A stretch of DNA of 64,000 bases from Anastatus disparis (lineage: Eukaryota; Arthropoda; Insecta; Hymenoptera; Eupelmidae). Positions 35,353 through 46,330 of the stretch are shown one piece after another. The position numbers and the translations under genes are program-made. The notes beneath the pieces were generated by a model. It did not search any database and was not told the origin of the DNA. It saw nothing but the letters and a program-made list of their open reading frames with translations. Each line of letters starts with the position of its first letter. Position 1 is the stretch's first letter. The stretch lies in the NCBI GenBank assembly GCA_017163975.1, contig JAFFSR010000344.1, positions 2,896,001-2,960,000 on the forward strand, written 5' to 3'.

Positions 35353-35815
35353 GTCAGAGCCACGGTGGCTCAGGGGCTAGAACATCCGACTCTCACCCAG
35401 AGGGCCGGGGTTCGAGTCCCGGTGAGGGCGGGATTTTTTTCCATTTTTAATTAAAAGTGGAGAATTTTTCGGACTCATTGACACCGTGGTGGACCACCCC
35501 CGAATGATTTTCCGCGGTTTTAACAAAAATCGCAGATAATTATTCGAGGGCCGGTAAGGCAGAATGCGACTGCTCCACTAACTATAGTTGAGCCGGAACG
35601 TTCTGCCGGGTTGGTGTGAGCTCTCGATGCGCTAAAAAGGATGGGTAGAGCGAGTCTCCCCGCCTGAGTAGGCCTGCACGGGTACGCGAACACCTTCCGG
35701 GGTAAAAAGGGATGGTTTCGAACGCGAAAACACCGGAACACACAGGTGGTCGAGGTGTCCCGTAAACAGATGTAAAAAATCTATACGGGGTAAGGAAAGC
35801 AATAGAACATAGAAC
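35353..35815 (+). mobile_element. tRNA-derived SINE with 17-bp target duplication
   Basis: The head at about 35359-35432 looks like a tRNA: box A TGGCTCAGGGG, CTCTCACC as a Glu-like anticodon region, box B GGTTCGAGTCC. Acceptor ends do not pair, so it is not a tRNA gene. The unrelated body ends AATAGAACATAGAAC. It is flanked by ATATTTCTTGCTTTAAA (35336-35352) and ATATTTCTTGCCTTAAA (35816-35832), one mismatch in 17, the mark of LINE-driven retroposition. It lies in the Gypsy leader, so it is younger than that element. Confidence 0.9.
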
Positions 35816-35967
35816 ATATTTCTTGCCTTAAACGTAATTTCGCTGAGAAAATGGCAGCCTCTGCTCGGCGATCCTCGCTGACCAACGGCTTTTGCTAAGG
35901 CGGCCTGCTATCTGCTGCGTTGCTCTGTCTCCCCTAACGGTCGTCGGGATCACCAATGTAAGCTCCT

Positions 35968-36261
35968 TGTCCTCGTAGAAGGCTTAACTGTTCATATTAG
36001 TTATCCAAAAGGAACAGGTTGCTGGGTAGGCAGACAAAGAAAAAGAACTCTCTTTATTACAAGTGTTGAGTATGCTTTATTACCTGAGGAAAACAGAAGG
36101 GCTACTTATCTCTCTAAAAGTCGAGAACGCTCTGACTCACTTCGTGTGTCTCGCGTATCACATAGCTTACGTTTCTAGTCGCTTACTTGCGCACCGCAGG
36201 TTGCGCGTGACGCTTAAATATCTGCTTACTTATACATACTTGTTATGTCTGTTTGCCCACT
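35968..36261 (-). repeat. 5' LTR of Gypsy copy 2
   Basis: 294 bp, plus-strand start TGTCCTCGTAGAAGGC, end GTTTGCCCACT (CA changed to CT). On minus it is followed by AGGAGCTTACATTGGTGATC, where the primer-binding site should be. Confidence 0.92.
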
Positions 36262-36717
36262 AGGGTAATTCAATATTTTGAATTTTGTTATAAAACTAAA
36301 ACTTATTGAATCATTACAATTGATTACACGAAAATAATCCTTAAATTAATGAAATCAATTCGATGGTAATTCAATATTTTTATTTTGGACAAAGGAATCT
36401 AATTTTATCGAAGCATCATATTCAATTGCGCACAATTAAACTTAAAATTAAACAAATTAAATCGACGGTAGTTTAATATTTTGAATTTTGATGTAAAAAT
36501 AGAAATTTATTAAAGTAATATACTTGAAGGCACACAAATAAATCCTTCAATTGATTAAATGAAATTGATGATAATTTAACATTTCGAATTTTGGTGTAAA
36601 AATCAAAATTTATCGAAGCATTATAATTGGTCGCATATTTTAAACATCCAATTAATATATTTGAATTGATGATAATTCAGTATCTTACATTTTAATGTAG
36701 GAATAAAAATTTATTTA
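36262..36717. repeat. ~101-bp AT-rich satellite, third block
   Basis: About four and a half units; landmark words at about 36272, 36371, 36474, 36577 and 36678 give a period of 99-103 bp. Same family as the earlier blocks. Ends at foldback R. Confidence 0.85.
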
Positions 36718-37078
36718 GAGCAGGCTAAACTATCTGTCTTTGTCTAATAGTGTTTTTCATCATTTATATAAACACCATTGGCTGCAACACTAAAAAAATG
36801 GCAGCCCCCGCTAGATATTAGTATAATAGATAAATTTTACAATAAGAACAAAATAATTTTATCATGTGGTTTTCGAATAATATGAGACCTACTGAAAATC
36901 TAAAATATAATGTATCTTTGTTGGTAGGTCTCATATTATTCAAAAACTACATAAATAAATTATTTTGTTTTTATCATAAAATTCAACCATTACACTAGTA
37001 TCTAGCGGGGGCTGCCATTTTTTTCGTATTTTCATATGAAAAACACTATAAGACAAAGACAGATAGTTCGGCCTCTTC
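36718..37078. mobile_element. foldback element R (361 bp), TTAA-type target
   Basis: GAGCAGGCTAAACTATCTGT at the left, inverse of GAAGAGGCCGAACTATCTGT at the right; flanks TTTA (36714-36717) and TTAA (37079-37082). Arms share GTGTTTTTCAT, AAAAAATGGCAGCCCCCGCTAG and AGACCTAC. The GGCC-type ends match F and I. Confidence 0.85.
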
Positions 37079-37082
37079 TTAA

Positions 37083-37840
37083 AGCATCAAATTTGATTGA
37101 ACAAATAAAACTCCAAATGAACCAAATTGGATCGATGGAAATTCGATATTTCGAATTTTAATGAGAAAAGTAAAATTCATTAAGACTTCATGTTTGATTG
37201 CACACAAATGAACCTCAAATTAAATAAATTAAATTGGAAATTATTCTATATATTAAATTTTGACGTAGGAGACAATATTTATTATAGCGTCATATTTAAA
37301 AACAAATGAAATTAACAAATGAACCTCTAATTAACCAAATTGAATCAGTGGTAATTCAATACATTGATTTTAACGTCGAAACGAAAATTTATTGAAGCAT
37401 TATACTTGATTGTATACAAATAAACTTATATCAACCAAATGAAATCAATAATAAATCAACATTTTTGATTTTGATCTAAAAATCAAAATTTATTAAAACA
37501 TATTCGATTACGCAAATAAACCCGAAATTATTGAGATTCAATCAGAATTATTCAATATTTTAAATATGATTTACGGATAAAAATTATTGAAGTATGTTAT
37601 TTATTCGCACGCAAATAAACTTGAAATTAAACAAAATTAATCAATAATAATTGTATTTTTTTAATTTAATATAAAAAGTACAATTTACTAAATCATCACT
37701 TTTGATTAAAGAGAAATAAATATATAATTAATGATTTTCAATTAATGGTAATTCGATATTTCTAATTTTCCGATAGAAATCTCGATTTGTTAAAGCATCA
37801 TATAAGACTGCACACAAATGAACCGTAAATTTAACAGATA
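37083..37840. repeat. ~101-bp AT-rich satellite, fourth block
   Basis: About seven diverged units after foldback R, each with AATTCRATATTT-, AAAATTTATTGAAGCAT- and CAAATAAAC-type words. Fades out near 37840. Confidence 0.8.
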
Positions 37841-38384
37841 ATTACGATTATACAGTTACAAAGCTTATGTGCTAAAAGTAACTTTCAGAATGTTATCAAC
37901 ATATTGTATGATCCATGACAATAAATAAAAAGTTACTATAAGCGTCTGAAGCACAATCTGTTAAGAATAATTTTTAAAGCCTTACTGATAAGTCCTAAAT
38001 AAAAGAACTTATGCAAAACGTTGTCCTTATGACTGAGATATACAAAACTTTTTTGTTGTTTTTTCCATGCTTTGTTGTTAAATACCAATTGGTATCTAAC
38101 AACAAAGCATCGATGATATTTATAATATCTCAATTTTTTTTGCAATTGCAATATCTGCACATGATTTCACAATTTTGGAAATTATTTTAAATTAAAATTT
38201 GCAAGTTAATCGCACAGGTGCACAAGTTTCATTTTATCTCCTTGTAGAAAAACCTACTATTATTTTAATACTATTTTCGATTTTTAAACTTAATACTTCA
38301 GCAAAAATTCTGATAATTTACTATTTCGTCTTTTATCCTCATTGCAATAATTATATGGTTAATTCTATCAGTTATTAAGCATTG
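37841..38384. other. AT-rich spacer with a 46-bp hairpin
   Basis: No gene. CATGCTTTGTTGTTAAATACC and GGTATCTAACAACAAAGCATC at 38067-38112 form a tight stem with AATT at the tip. Confidence 0.6.
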
Positions 38385-39722
38385 ATCTCTACTGAAAATA
38401 ATGACGTTTTTTAATGGCATTTAATAAAATCATTTGGTGTGTCATGAATTAGAACGGTGGATGTCGTCATTTTTCTTACAATAATGACGTCATTTTCTCC
38501 ATACTTAAAAATTTTTTTTGAATAAATGACGTCATTTTCTACGAATTTGGTCATTGAAAAACGTCTTCTTTTGACGTCATTTATATTAAATAAGGTTGTT
38601 TACTGCAATATAACTCTCTAAAGTGGAGAAACTGATATGATTTTGAAAAATGACACAGTGAAAATACATAATTTATTAAAACCGTTAAAGACAAAAGACG
38701 TCATTTACTACAGGGTTTCAAATTTTTTTGTAAATTATGTCTTTGATTACAGATGACGTCATAGCAAGATGAGTTTTAATAATATAATACATAGGAAATG
38801 ACATCATTTGTTTGGAATACTTCGTAAAATAAGGAAAATGACGTCATTGCTCTGTGAATCACGTCATTTACTTATTTCCTATTCAAAGGAAAAATGAAAA
38901 ACAATGTGAACTTCGAAATTTCACCGACAAACGAAGAGCTCCTACGATTCAACTGAGTGTGCCGGCCTTTTATGTATCAGCGTCTTCGAAATTTGTGTAT
39001 GAGATCACAAAACTTAAAGAAACGCCACCTTGTACCTTACAGTAGAATTGTCGATCGATTGATTCAATTCGATTTTAAGTCACTAGGTGGCGTTATTTTA
39101 ATATTTTCTATCCCTTATACAAATTTCGAAGACGCTACTACATAAGGCTGGGGCACTCAGTTGAATCTTAGAAGTTCTTCGTTTATCGAAGATTTAAAAC
39201 TACGAGGTTCACTTCCATTTTTATTTTTCCTTTGAATAGAAAATAAATAAATGACACAATTCACAGAGGAATGACGGCAATTTCTCCATTTTTACAAAAT
39301 ATTTAGAACAAATGATGTCACTTTCGATAAATTATGTCATGAAAACATGTCCTTTTTTAACGTCATCTGTAGTAAATGACGTCATTCACAAAAAAAATTT
39401 CAAACTTGGTAGTAAATGACGTCTTTAGTCTTTAACAGTTATAATCAATAACCTCTTTTTACTACGTAATTTTTTAAAATGTCATTAGTTTCTCCAGATT
39501 AAAGAATGACAGTGCAGTAATTAACGTCATTTGATATAAATAACGTCAAAAGGCGTATTTTAATCACATAACTCATGGAAAATGACGTTATTTCTGAAAA
39601 ATATTTTCTAAATATGGAAAAAAAATGACGTCATCATTGTAACGATGTCATTTTCCGTCCTAATTCCAGATACACCAAATGACGTCATAAAATGTCACAA
39701 GGGATGTCATTAAAGCATAGAT
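38385..39722. mobile_element. foldback element D (1.3 kb): GACGTC-word arms around the A/C core
   Basis: Left ATCTCTACTGAAAATAATGA, right end inverse of ATCTATGCTTTAATGACATC. Outer ~480 bp on each side are arrays of AAATGACGTCATTT words. The core (about 38885-39240) has AACGCCACCTTG/AGGTGGCGTT, ACGATTCAACTGAGTG and CTACGAGGTTCAC, inverted about a centre near 39060, homologous to A and C. D and A also share a CTACTGAAAA start. Non-coding. Confidence 0.88.
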
Positions 39723-39732
39723 TGCTGATTTA

Positions 39733-40615
39733 CCGGTTTTTTCGAAGAGCATAGGATTTTCGAATCTTTATATTGATACTTTGAGGCATTTCAATTAGTG
39801 GAATTTTAAATCCTTAATTACTTTAGGTCTGATTAAATTGTTCTACCACAGCCTCACAATGAAAAAGTTCTTAAGAAGATTGTTGACTGCTTGAGGTCGA
39901 TAAAATACGTGCATTTTCAATTATCTAAAAATATATATCATTAAGAATTTCATAACGTCATTCAATCGGGTCCTTGTATGAACACATGCATTATAATTAA
40001 CTATTGCATCTTCTTACAATTCGTTCATCCTTTTATGCATTAATATACCAAAAATTTTAACAAATATCTTTTAAATAAACTCCCGATAAAATTTTTTTAT
40101 CATGAATTTTTCATCATTGGAAATTAAAATTATTTATAAAGTTTGCAATTTGCGCCTACGATTTACATTTATTTTATAGGAAGCGGACATGCAACCAACA
40201 AGTGGCGACGCTTTTTTTTGCATTAAATTAACGATTTGACACATTTAAGTATATAGGAAGGATAAGATCGAAAATGAAATCGTCTAACAAATAATTTTTT
40301 TTGTTCTGGAGAGAATTGAGAGAATTAGGTGATCTAACGGAGTCTTTGGGGTACTTACATTCAAGTAAATGTTTTTCCAGGGAAAATAAATATGTCCTTC
40401 ATGTTACAATATTATTTTTAGATAAAGTGAAAAATGCACCAATTTTATTGACTTCATGCAGTCAACAATCTTTGGAAGAACTTTTTCATTGTAAGTCTGT
40501 GGTACAACAATTTAATCTAACTTAAAGTAATTTAAAATTCAAAATTTCACCAATTAAAATACCTCAGAGCATCAATATGAAGACGCAAAAATCCCATGCT
40601 CTTCGAAAAAACCGG
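39733..40615. mobile_element. foldback element G (883 bp), TA target
   Basis: CCGGTTTTTTCGAAGAGCAT at the left, its inverse at the right, TA on both sides (39731-39732, 40616-40617). Arms of ~235 bp share AAGATTGTTGACTGC, ACCACAG and TTTTATCTAAAAAT words. The middle 370 bp is AT-rich. Confidence 0.82.
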
Positions 40616-41440
40616 TATATTAACATTCTGTGCCTTGAAACCAAAGTGGGTTATACCACATCCACCCAACGATTCGTATCTTTGCGTTTATTGTGAGAAT
40701 TATTATTCATTAGTAGAGTTTAACGACAGTGTAAATAATTCCTATAATAATGATACAAACAACTATTAACGGTCAATAATACTTTTTATTGCTGGTTAAT
40801 CATACAACGTTTCAGTCATATTTTTGATGACCCTTTTCAAGTGCAAAAAATTGATTTAAATTAATTTACATAACTATGAGTAACATTCTTTTCCTGAAAT
40901 ATAACATATAAATACATATAATTTTTTTACTTGATAAAATTTACAAAATCAATGACAATTAAAATATCAAAGTCTCAATTATAACCTTTCAACTTTCCAA
41001 AACCAATAATAAATATTATAAAATCCATTAAAAAACAATTTTACAATAAACATTGCTATTTAAACAATTAATAATAGAAACCATTAAGTAGTATAGCTTT
41101 CAGTCTATAGTATAAATAAGCTATAAAGAAACACGATTAAACAAGAAGCAGTGAAGTCGTTCACAACAATAGTTAAACAGAAATCATAAGGAGGATAACA
41201 CAATTGTGAGCTACCAAGTTAAAAGATATTTATGTAGTAGGGCGCTGTTGTCGTATGTACCCATTAGCACATGCGTGTGTGTACTTTGAATTAAATGTAT
41301 TAATTATAAAAAGAATAAGAATAAAAGAGAAAGCGTAAAGAACAATTTGAAAGGTTAATTATAGTAAACTAATGAATACTAATATAATTATATATATATA
41401 TATAATTATATATATATATATATCATCCTATATTATATAG

Positions 41441-42365
41441 TTATATTAAAAATTCTGTTTCAAAAAAAATTTCATTTCCTATAATTAAATTATCTAAGTC
41501 CATTTTTTTAATATCGTCTAAAATTTTTATATGATCAACATTTTTTATTTTTAATATAAAAGAATTTCCTGTTTAAGAATTATATATAATATTAATAAAA
41601 TTTTTTTTTTAAAAATGTAAAATATAACAATAATTAAATATATGTACCATATTCTTGTAAATCTCCTATCAATTCTAATTTTTTTCCTCTTTCAATATTT
41701 AATGCTTCTTTATCATCTGTTATGATTAATATTTCTAATTTATAATTACCATCAGTAAAAGCAGAAAAATATTCGAAATCATTTTTTTTATTATAAAATG
41801 TATTTCGTAAATATCCTTCTATTTCTATGATAAAAAATCAGTATAAAATATAATATAACATTATTAAAATTTATTTGATATAATTTATATTTTAAAATTA
41901 TTTTTAAATTTATTTTAAATATTATTAATAATAACTAATATATTTACTTATGAAACCTTTTTTATAAGGAATTTGAATGAAATCAATTTTAGTTGGATCT
42001 AAATTATTAAAAATATCAATTTCTCCAAAAGATAATAAAGATGAAAAATTTTGTAAAGTTAATTCATAACGAATATTTCCTTTAGTATAGTTTTTTATAT
42101 CAGAAACTGTAACATTTTCAAGCAATATTTTCTAAAATAAAATGATGTGGTTTTATTTTTATAATAAATTTATTTTAAAAATAATGTAATAAAAATATAT
42201 AATTATAATTACTTCATATAATTTAATTTAATGTTTAAATTTATTTATATTTTCATTAAATATATTACATTGAATGCGAATGCCATCACTATTATTTAAT
42301 ATGAATTTAAATATCGTAAAATTATTTTTCGTTTTATTAAGAACATATTTGATCAAAATTTATAA
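41441..42365 (-). pseudogene. RPA1-like (replication protein A large subunit) gene segment, four exons
   Basis: Minus-strand exons: about 42365-42213 (F-K-F-I-L-N-N-S-D-G-I-R-I-Q-C-N-I-F-N-E, with one TAA, then donor GTAATT); 42131-41948 (S-D-I-K-N-Y-T-K-G, Y-E-L-T-L, I-D-F-I-Q-I, donor GTAAAT); 41824-41648 (Y-F-S-A-F-T-D-G-N-Y-K-L-E-I-L, donor GTACAT); 41568-41441 (F-I-L-K-I-K-N-V-D-H, ending TAA). AG acceptors precede each. D-S-x-G-x-I-R-x-x-x-F-N-E followed by Y-E-x-T is the RPA1 DNA-binding OB-fold A pattern. The later exons fit poorly conserved OB folds. Normal RPA1 has about 600 residues; about 210 are seen. The introns imply capture at DNA level. Confidence 0.6.
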
Positions 42366-43200
42366 AAGTAAGTAATAAAAAGTAAGTTTAATATTTCAAA
42401 ATTATTTTATTTTATATATATACAAATTAAAATCATTAAAATAATATAATGATTTAATGATCTTATGAATATTAATAATAATTACATCACTTATTTTTGA
42501 ATATTAAAGTAAACAAATTTTTAAATTTTAGTATAAAATATTTATATATCTTAAAAAATGTAAAAATAAGTCAAAAAGATATCAAAAAGGAATTATATCA
42601 AAATAATCCTATAAATCTTAAGACATAAATAAACATCATGATATATCAAATATAATACTAATAAAATTTTTATACCAAATAATTATTTAAAAATTTTTAT
42701 ATAGTTTTAAATTTATTATAATTTTGATCATTAATATCATTTAATTAATAATAAGTTATTTTTTCACTTATATATTGTACGATATCACTATTTTTTTATT
42801 CATATTCAATACATAAAATAAATTATATTATAAATGTATAACTAATCTATGTAATATTGTCTATAAAATAAAGTGGTTTTTAGGGCTCCTGGCGAGGGTT
42901 TCCACTAATCAAAAAATCTAACGCGCCGTAACGTTACCTCTATATTTCACACAGTTAAGATATATTAGTTAAATTAAAATCTATATTTAAATATTGAAAA
43001 ATTTATACAATTAAATTATATGAATGCAATTCATCATAATAACTAGTTTGAAATGTAAGGTGGTGTGGAAACTCGTTTAGTTTATAAGGTATAAACAATC
43101 ATAATTAAATTATTATTTGTTTTTCAGATATATCATGTGATTTATAAATGATTAATTTTTCTTTTATTGGTAAAATATATGTAGGTTACGAATAATCACC
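42366..43200. other. AT-rich remainder of the Helitron-like element
   Basis: Very AT-rich, possibly further introns or lost exons; no convincing coding frame. CTCCTGGCGAGGGTTTCC at 42889 is a GC-richer patch. Confidence 0.4.
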
Positions 43201-43233
43201 AATGGGGGTTAGCGAGCAGGGGGGTACCCCCTA

Positions 43234-43234
<1 letters not shown>

Positions 43235-43308
<74 letters not shown>

Positions 43309-43316
43309 TGTACATA
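43235..43316. repeat. (TA)n then (CA)n microsatellite
   Basis: TA tract 43235-43292 followed by CA to about 43308. The matching tract in the right arm lies at 43870-43912. The insertion target of the Helitron-like element. Confidence 0.9.
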
Positions 43317-43329
43317 TACACACAAAAAC

Positions 43330-43845
43330 TTCACATGTCAAAATAAGAAACATTATCAACTCCGATTCTCAATCCTAAAGTCACCATCAATATAATCTTT
43401 AAAAACAGTTAACAACTTTTGTGTATCAAACATTCTATTGATATTATTCTTGTGAATGTGTATATTAATCATTTCAGATACCAATCTTTTATAGTAATTG
43501 CACTCATTATCAAGGATTTTAACATTATTAATATCAAAATTCATACTATGACCGGTGTTTAAAACATGAGTATAAAGGGCCGATCTTTCACGTTTATATA
43601 CTCATGTTTTAAACACCGGTCATAGTATGAATTTTGATATTAATAATGTTAAAATCCTTGATAATGAGTGCAATTACTATAAAAGATTGGTATCTGAAAT
43701 GATTAATATACATATTCACAAGAATAATATCAATAGAATGTTTGATACACAAAAGTTGTTAACTGTTTTTAAAGATTATATTGATGGTGACTTCAGGATT
43801 GAGAATCGGAGTTGATAATGTTTCTTATTTTGACATGTGATGTTT
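43330..43845. repeat. inner palindrome with duplicated GIY-YIG segment
   Basis: Perfect-looking inverted repeat centred near 43585. The same 62-residue frame occurs at 43544-43356 (minus) and 43627-43815 (plus): F-D-I-N-N-V-K-I-L-D-N-E, K-R-L-V-S-E-M-I-N-I, N-N-I-N-R-M-F-D-T. Upstream L-Y-T-H-V-L-N-T-G-H completes the PLE GIY-YIG tail motif. Both copies are PLE 3'-truncation products, not genes. Confidence 0.88.
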
Positions 43846-43864
43846 TTGTGTGTATATGTACATG

Positions 43865-43915
<51 letters not shown>

Positions 43916-44570
43916 ATAATTATATTAGTATTCATTAGTTTACTATAATTAATCTTTCAAATTGTTCTTTACGCTTTCTCTTTTATTCTTATTCTTTTTA
44001 TAATTAATACATTTAATTCAAAGTACACACACGCATGTGCTAATGGGTACATACGACAACAGCGCCCTACTACATAAATATCTTTTAACTTGGTAGCTCA
44101 CAATTGTGTTATCCTCCTTATGATTTCTGTTTAACTATTGTTGTGAACGACTTCACTGCTTCTTGTTTGATCGTGTTTCTTTATAGCTTATTTATACTAT
44201 AGACTGAAAGCTATACTACTTAATGGTTTCTATTATTAATTGTTTAAATAGCAATGTTTATTGTAAAATTGTTTTTTAATGGATTTTATAATATTTATTA
44301 TTGGTTTTGGAAAGTTGAAAGGTTATAATTGAGACTTTGATATTTTAATTGTCATTGATTTTGTAAATTTTATCAAGTAAAAAAATTATATGTATTTATA
44401 TGTTATATTTCAGGAAAAGAATGTTACTCATAGTTATGTAAATTAATTTAAATCAATTTTTTGCACTTGAAAAGGGTCATCAAAAATATGACTGAAACGT
44501 TGTATGATTAACCAGCAATAAAAAGTATTATCGACAGTTAATAGTTGTTTGTATCATTATTATAGGAATT

Positions 44571-45230
44571 TATTGTGAGAACCTTAAACTTATGTTGGAT
44601 GACTTAAATAAATATAAGAAAGAATATATTACATTGCAGATTTGTAGTCAACAATCATCATTAATATCATTAATTAGTACTGCGACTCAGCAAAAAAATT
44701 TCTTGTTAAAGAATTTTTTTATTTCTTCATTTATTTTCGCACCCCCACATGGGTAATAGCGACAGTTATATATACTAGGGGGCAAGCTCCCTGCGCGCAA
44801 GCGCGCCAACCCCCATCTTGCTTTTATAACTTGAAAAAAATATTTAAGAATTTGCAATTTTTTTAATAACTTTTATTTAAAATACTAAATAATATTAATC
44901 ATTCAAAAGTTTTCTTGAGGCAAATCTTCAATGATCTTTTAATGAATCTAATTATCTGTGAAGTCCTAGCCTTATACCAGGACAGAATTAATAATTAAAT
45001 ATTGTGTGTTATGAGGGCTACGTGTATATGTTTTACTATAATATTAAATAAAAAATAAAGTCAGTAATTGATTTATAAACGCTTTAACAAACGTCAGTCT
45101 AGTAGTAAAAAGATTCCAAATTTAACGCTGTGATGTAAGTCCAAAAATGAAGTGCACATTTCTGATGATGACAGCGACGATAGCGGCGATATACTTTCAA
45201 TAGTATAGAGAGAATATAATATAAATAGAT
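44571..45230. other. spacer with a second Helitron-type 3' end
   Basis: At 44775-44815 the minus strand reads GGGGGTTGGCGCGC, TTGCGCGC (a perfect stem, 44793-44806), then CCCCCTAG and T, next to TATATA. It resembles the 3' end at 43234 but lies in the opposite orientation, so the element would extend right. Its 5' end was not found. No gene in the rest. Confidence 0.55.
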
Positions 45231-45234
45231 CTAA

Positions 45235-46330
45235 AATGCAGCTGAAATTCAGCTGAAATCAAACCAAAATTTACCTAAAATTGTTTAAAATTAATATAAA
45301 TTCTTGCTAATTTTTAGTTAACTTTTAGGTAACTTTTAGCTAATTTTCAGTTAACTTTAAGCTTAATTTTAGCTAGATTCTAGCTAAATTCTAGCTAACC
45401 AAGGACAAATCGAATTATTATACACAGCGACAGCGACAGCGGTGGCGGCGAAATCTTTTTATAATAAATACCCCCCCTGTTCGCTTCGCTCGCCAATCCC
45501 CCTTTTGATTTTAATACATAGATTTTATAATGTATATAATCCCTTGTAATAATTTTACATTCATATACTTATATACATTTATACATTTTTCATATTTCAA
45601 TAATTAATAATGTACACATAATATAAAATATAGCATATGATATAAATATTTATTTATACAGTGCATATTAGACGCTGTTATGGTCACCATCTCCAACCGA
45701 TCTTTATTTCGCATTATGCTCCGAGAATCACCTCCCAACTTCTAAAGGCTCAATTCTTATTTCATTTATCTGGCATGAACAAATATTTTCTTTTTTGTAA
45801 ACTTCTAAAAATTTTTATAATATAAAAAGAAAAATAAATCTTATGATAATTTAAATCAAATTGACCTGATTTATCAGATTTTGAGTGAAAAAATTAAAAT
45901 TTTAAATAAAATTCACAATAAATTAGCCAAACTTAGCTAAACAATTAAATTTTTAGCTAAAATTCTCAATAAATCGGCTAAAATGAGTTAAAAAAAATTT
46001 TATAATAATTAAAATCAAATTGACCTGATTTATCAGATTTCGAGTAAAAAATTAAAACTTTAGCTAAAATTCACAATAAATTAGCTAAACTTAGCTAAAA
46101 AATTAAAATTCTAGCTAAAATTATTATAAATTAGCTAAAATTCTCAATAAATTAGCTAAACTTAGCTACTATATTAAATTTTTAGCTAAAATTCTCAGTA
46201 AATCAGCTAAAATTAACTAAAAAATGAAATTTCAAGTTAAAATTCACAATAAATTAGCTGAAATTTACGATAAATTAGGTGAAATTCACCATAAATTAGC
46301 TAAATTTATCAGTAAAAAGGAGGAGTTAAA
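45235..46330. repeat. AGCT-word arrays in opposed orientation
   Basis: 45235-45405 is an array of TTTTAGCTAA-type words; 45880-46320 an array of TTAGCTAAAATT words (unit about 40-50 bp, with CACAATAAATTAGCT). The orientation of the flanks is reversed between the two, so they may be arms of one foldback element whose centre holds another Helitron-like end (45468-45500, GCGAAGCGAAC, GGGGGGG). Word content resembles element C arms. Confidence 0.5.

Larger units (their letters stand above)
27684..36261 (-). mobile_element. Gypsy element copy 2, both LTRs, three internal insertions
   Basis: LTRs 27684-27977 and 35968-36261 (294 bp each), about 18 mismatches by eye. Internal order on minus: leader, gag (33905-32325), protease (near 32270-31980), RT and RNase H (31846-30468), integrase (30452-28842). 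Insertions: SINE (35353-35815), MITE V (33240-33611), W (about 29950-30235). A TTAGGGGGAAGTAC stretch on minus precedes the 3' LTR, like a polypurine tract. No env gene was seen. Many stops and an integrase deletion make it inactive. It splits the 101-bp satellite. No matching target duplication was found. Confidence 0.92.
41423..43234. mobile_element. Helitron-like non-autonomous element (1.8 kb) carrying RPA1-like exons
   Basis: Bounded by (TA)n on both sides: 5' ...ATATA then TCATCCTATA; 3' GGGGGTTAGCGAGC, GGGGGGTACCCCC, CTAG then TATATA. TC start, CTAG end and insertion between A and T fit a Helitron. The 3' end resembles two other ends at 44775 and 45468. No terminal inverted repeats or Rep/helicase. 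The left arm of H continues on both sides, which shows it is an insertion. Confidence 0.65.
40737..44570. mobile_element. element H: palindrome of two PLE tails with a Helitron-like insert
   Basis: Right arm 43586-44570 (plus) reads PLE GIY-YIG end then a ~750-bp tail; left arm is its inverse, 43585-43235 and 41422-40737, with 1.8 kb of other sequence in its (TA)n tract. Outer ends AATTCCTATAATAATGATAC. The tail includes GACTGAAACGTTGTATG before CAGCAATAAAAAG. Arms are nearly identical by eye. No clear target duplication. Confidence 0.85.

Noticed and set aside
35359..35432. functional tRNA-Glu gene
   Set aside because: Box A and B and a Glu-like anticodon region are present, but the acceptor ends do not pair and it sits inside a 463-bp unit with target duplications. 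It is a SINE head.
36063..36263. ORF in the Gypsy LTR (also present at 27789)
   Set aside because: Chance frame in the LTR, not conserved between the two LTRs.
43356..43815. two identical 62-codon genes on opposite strands
   Set aside because: They are the two sides of one palindrome and encode the PLE GIY-YIG tail; neither has a native start.
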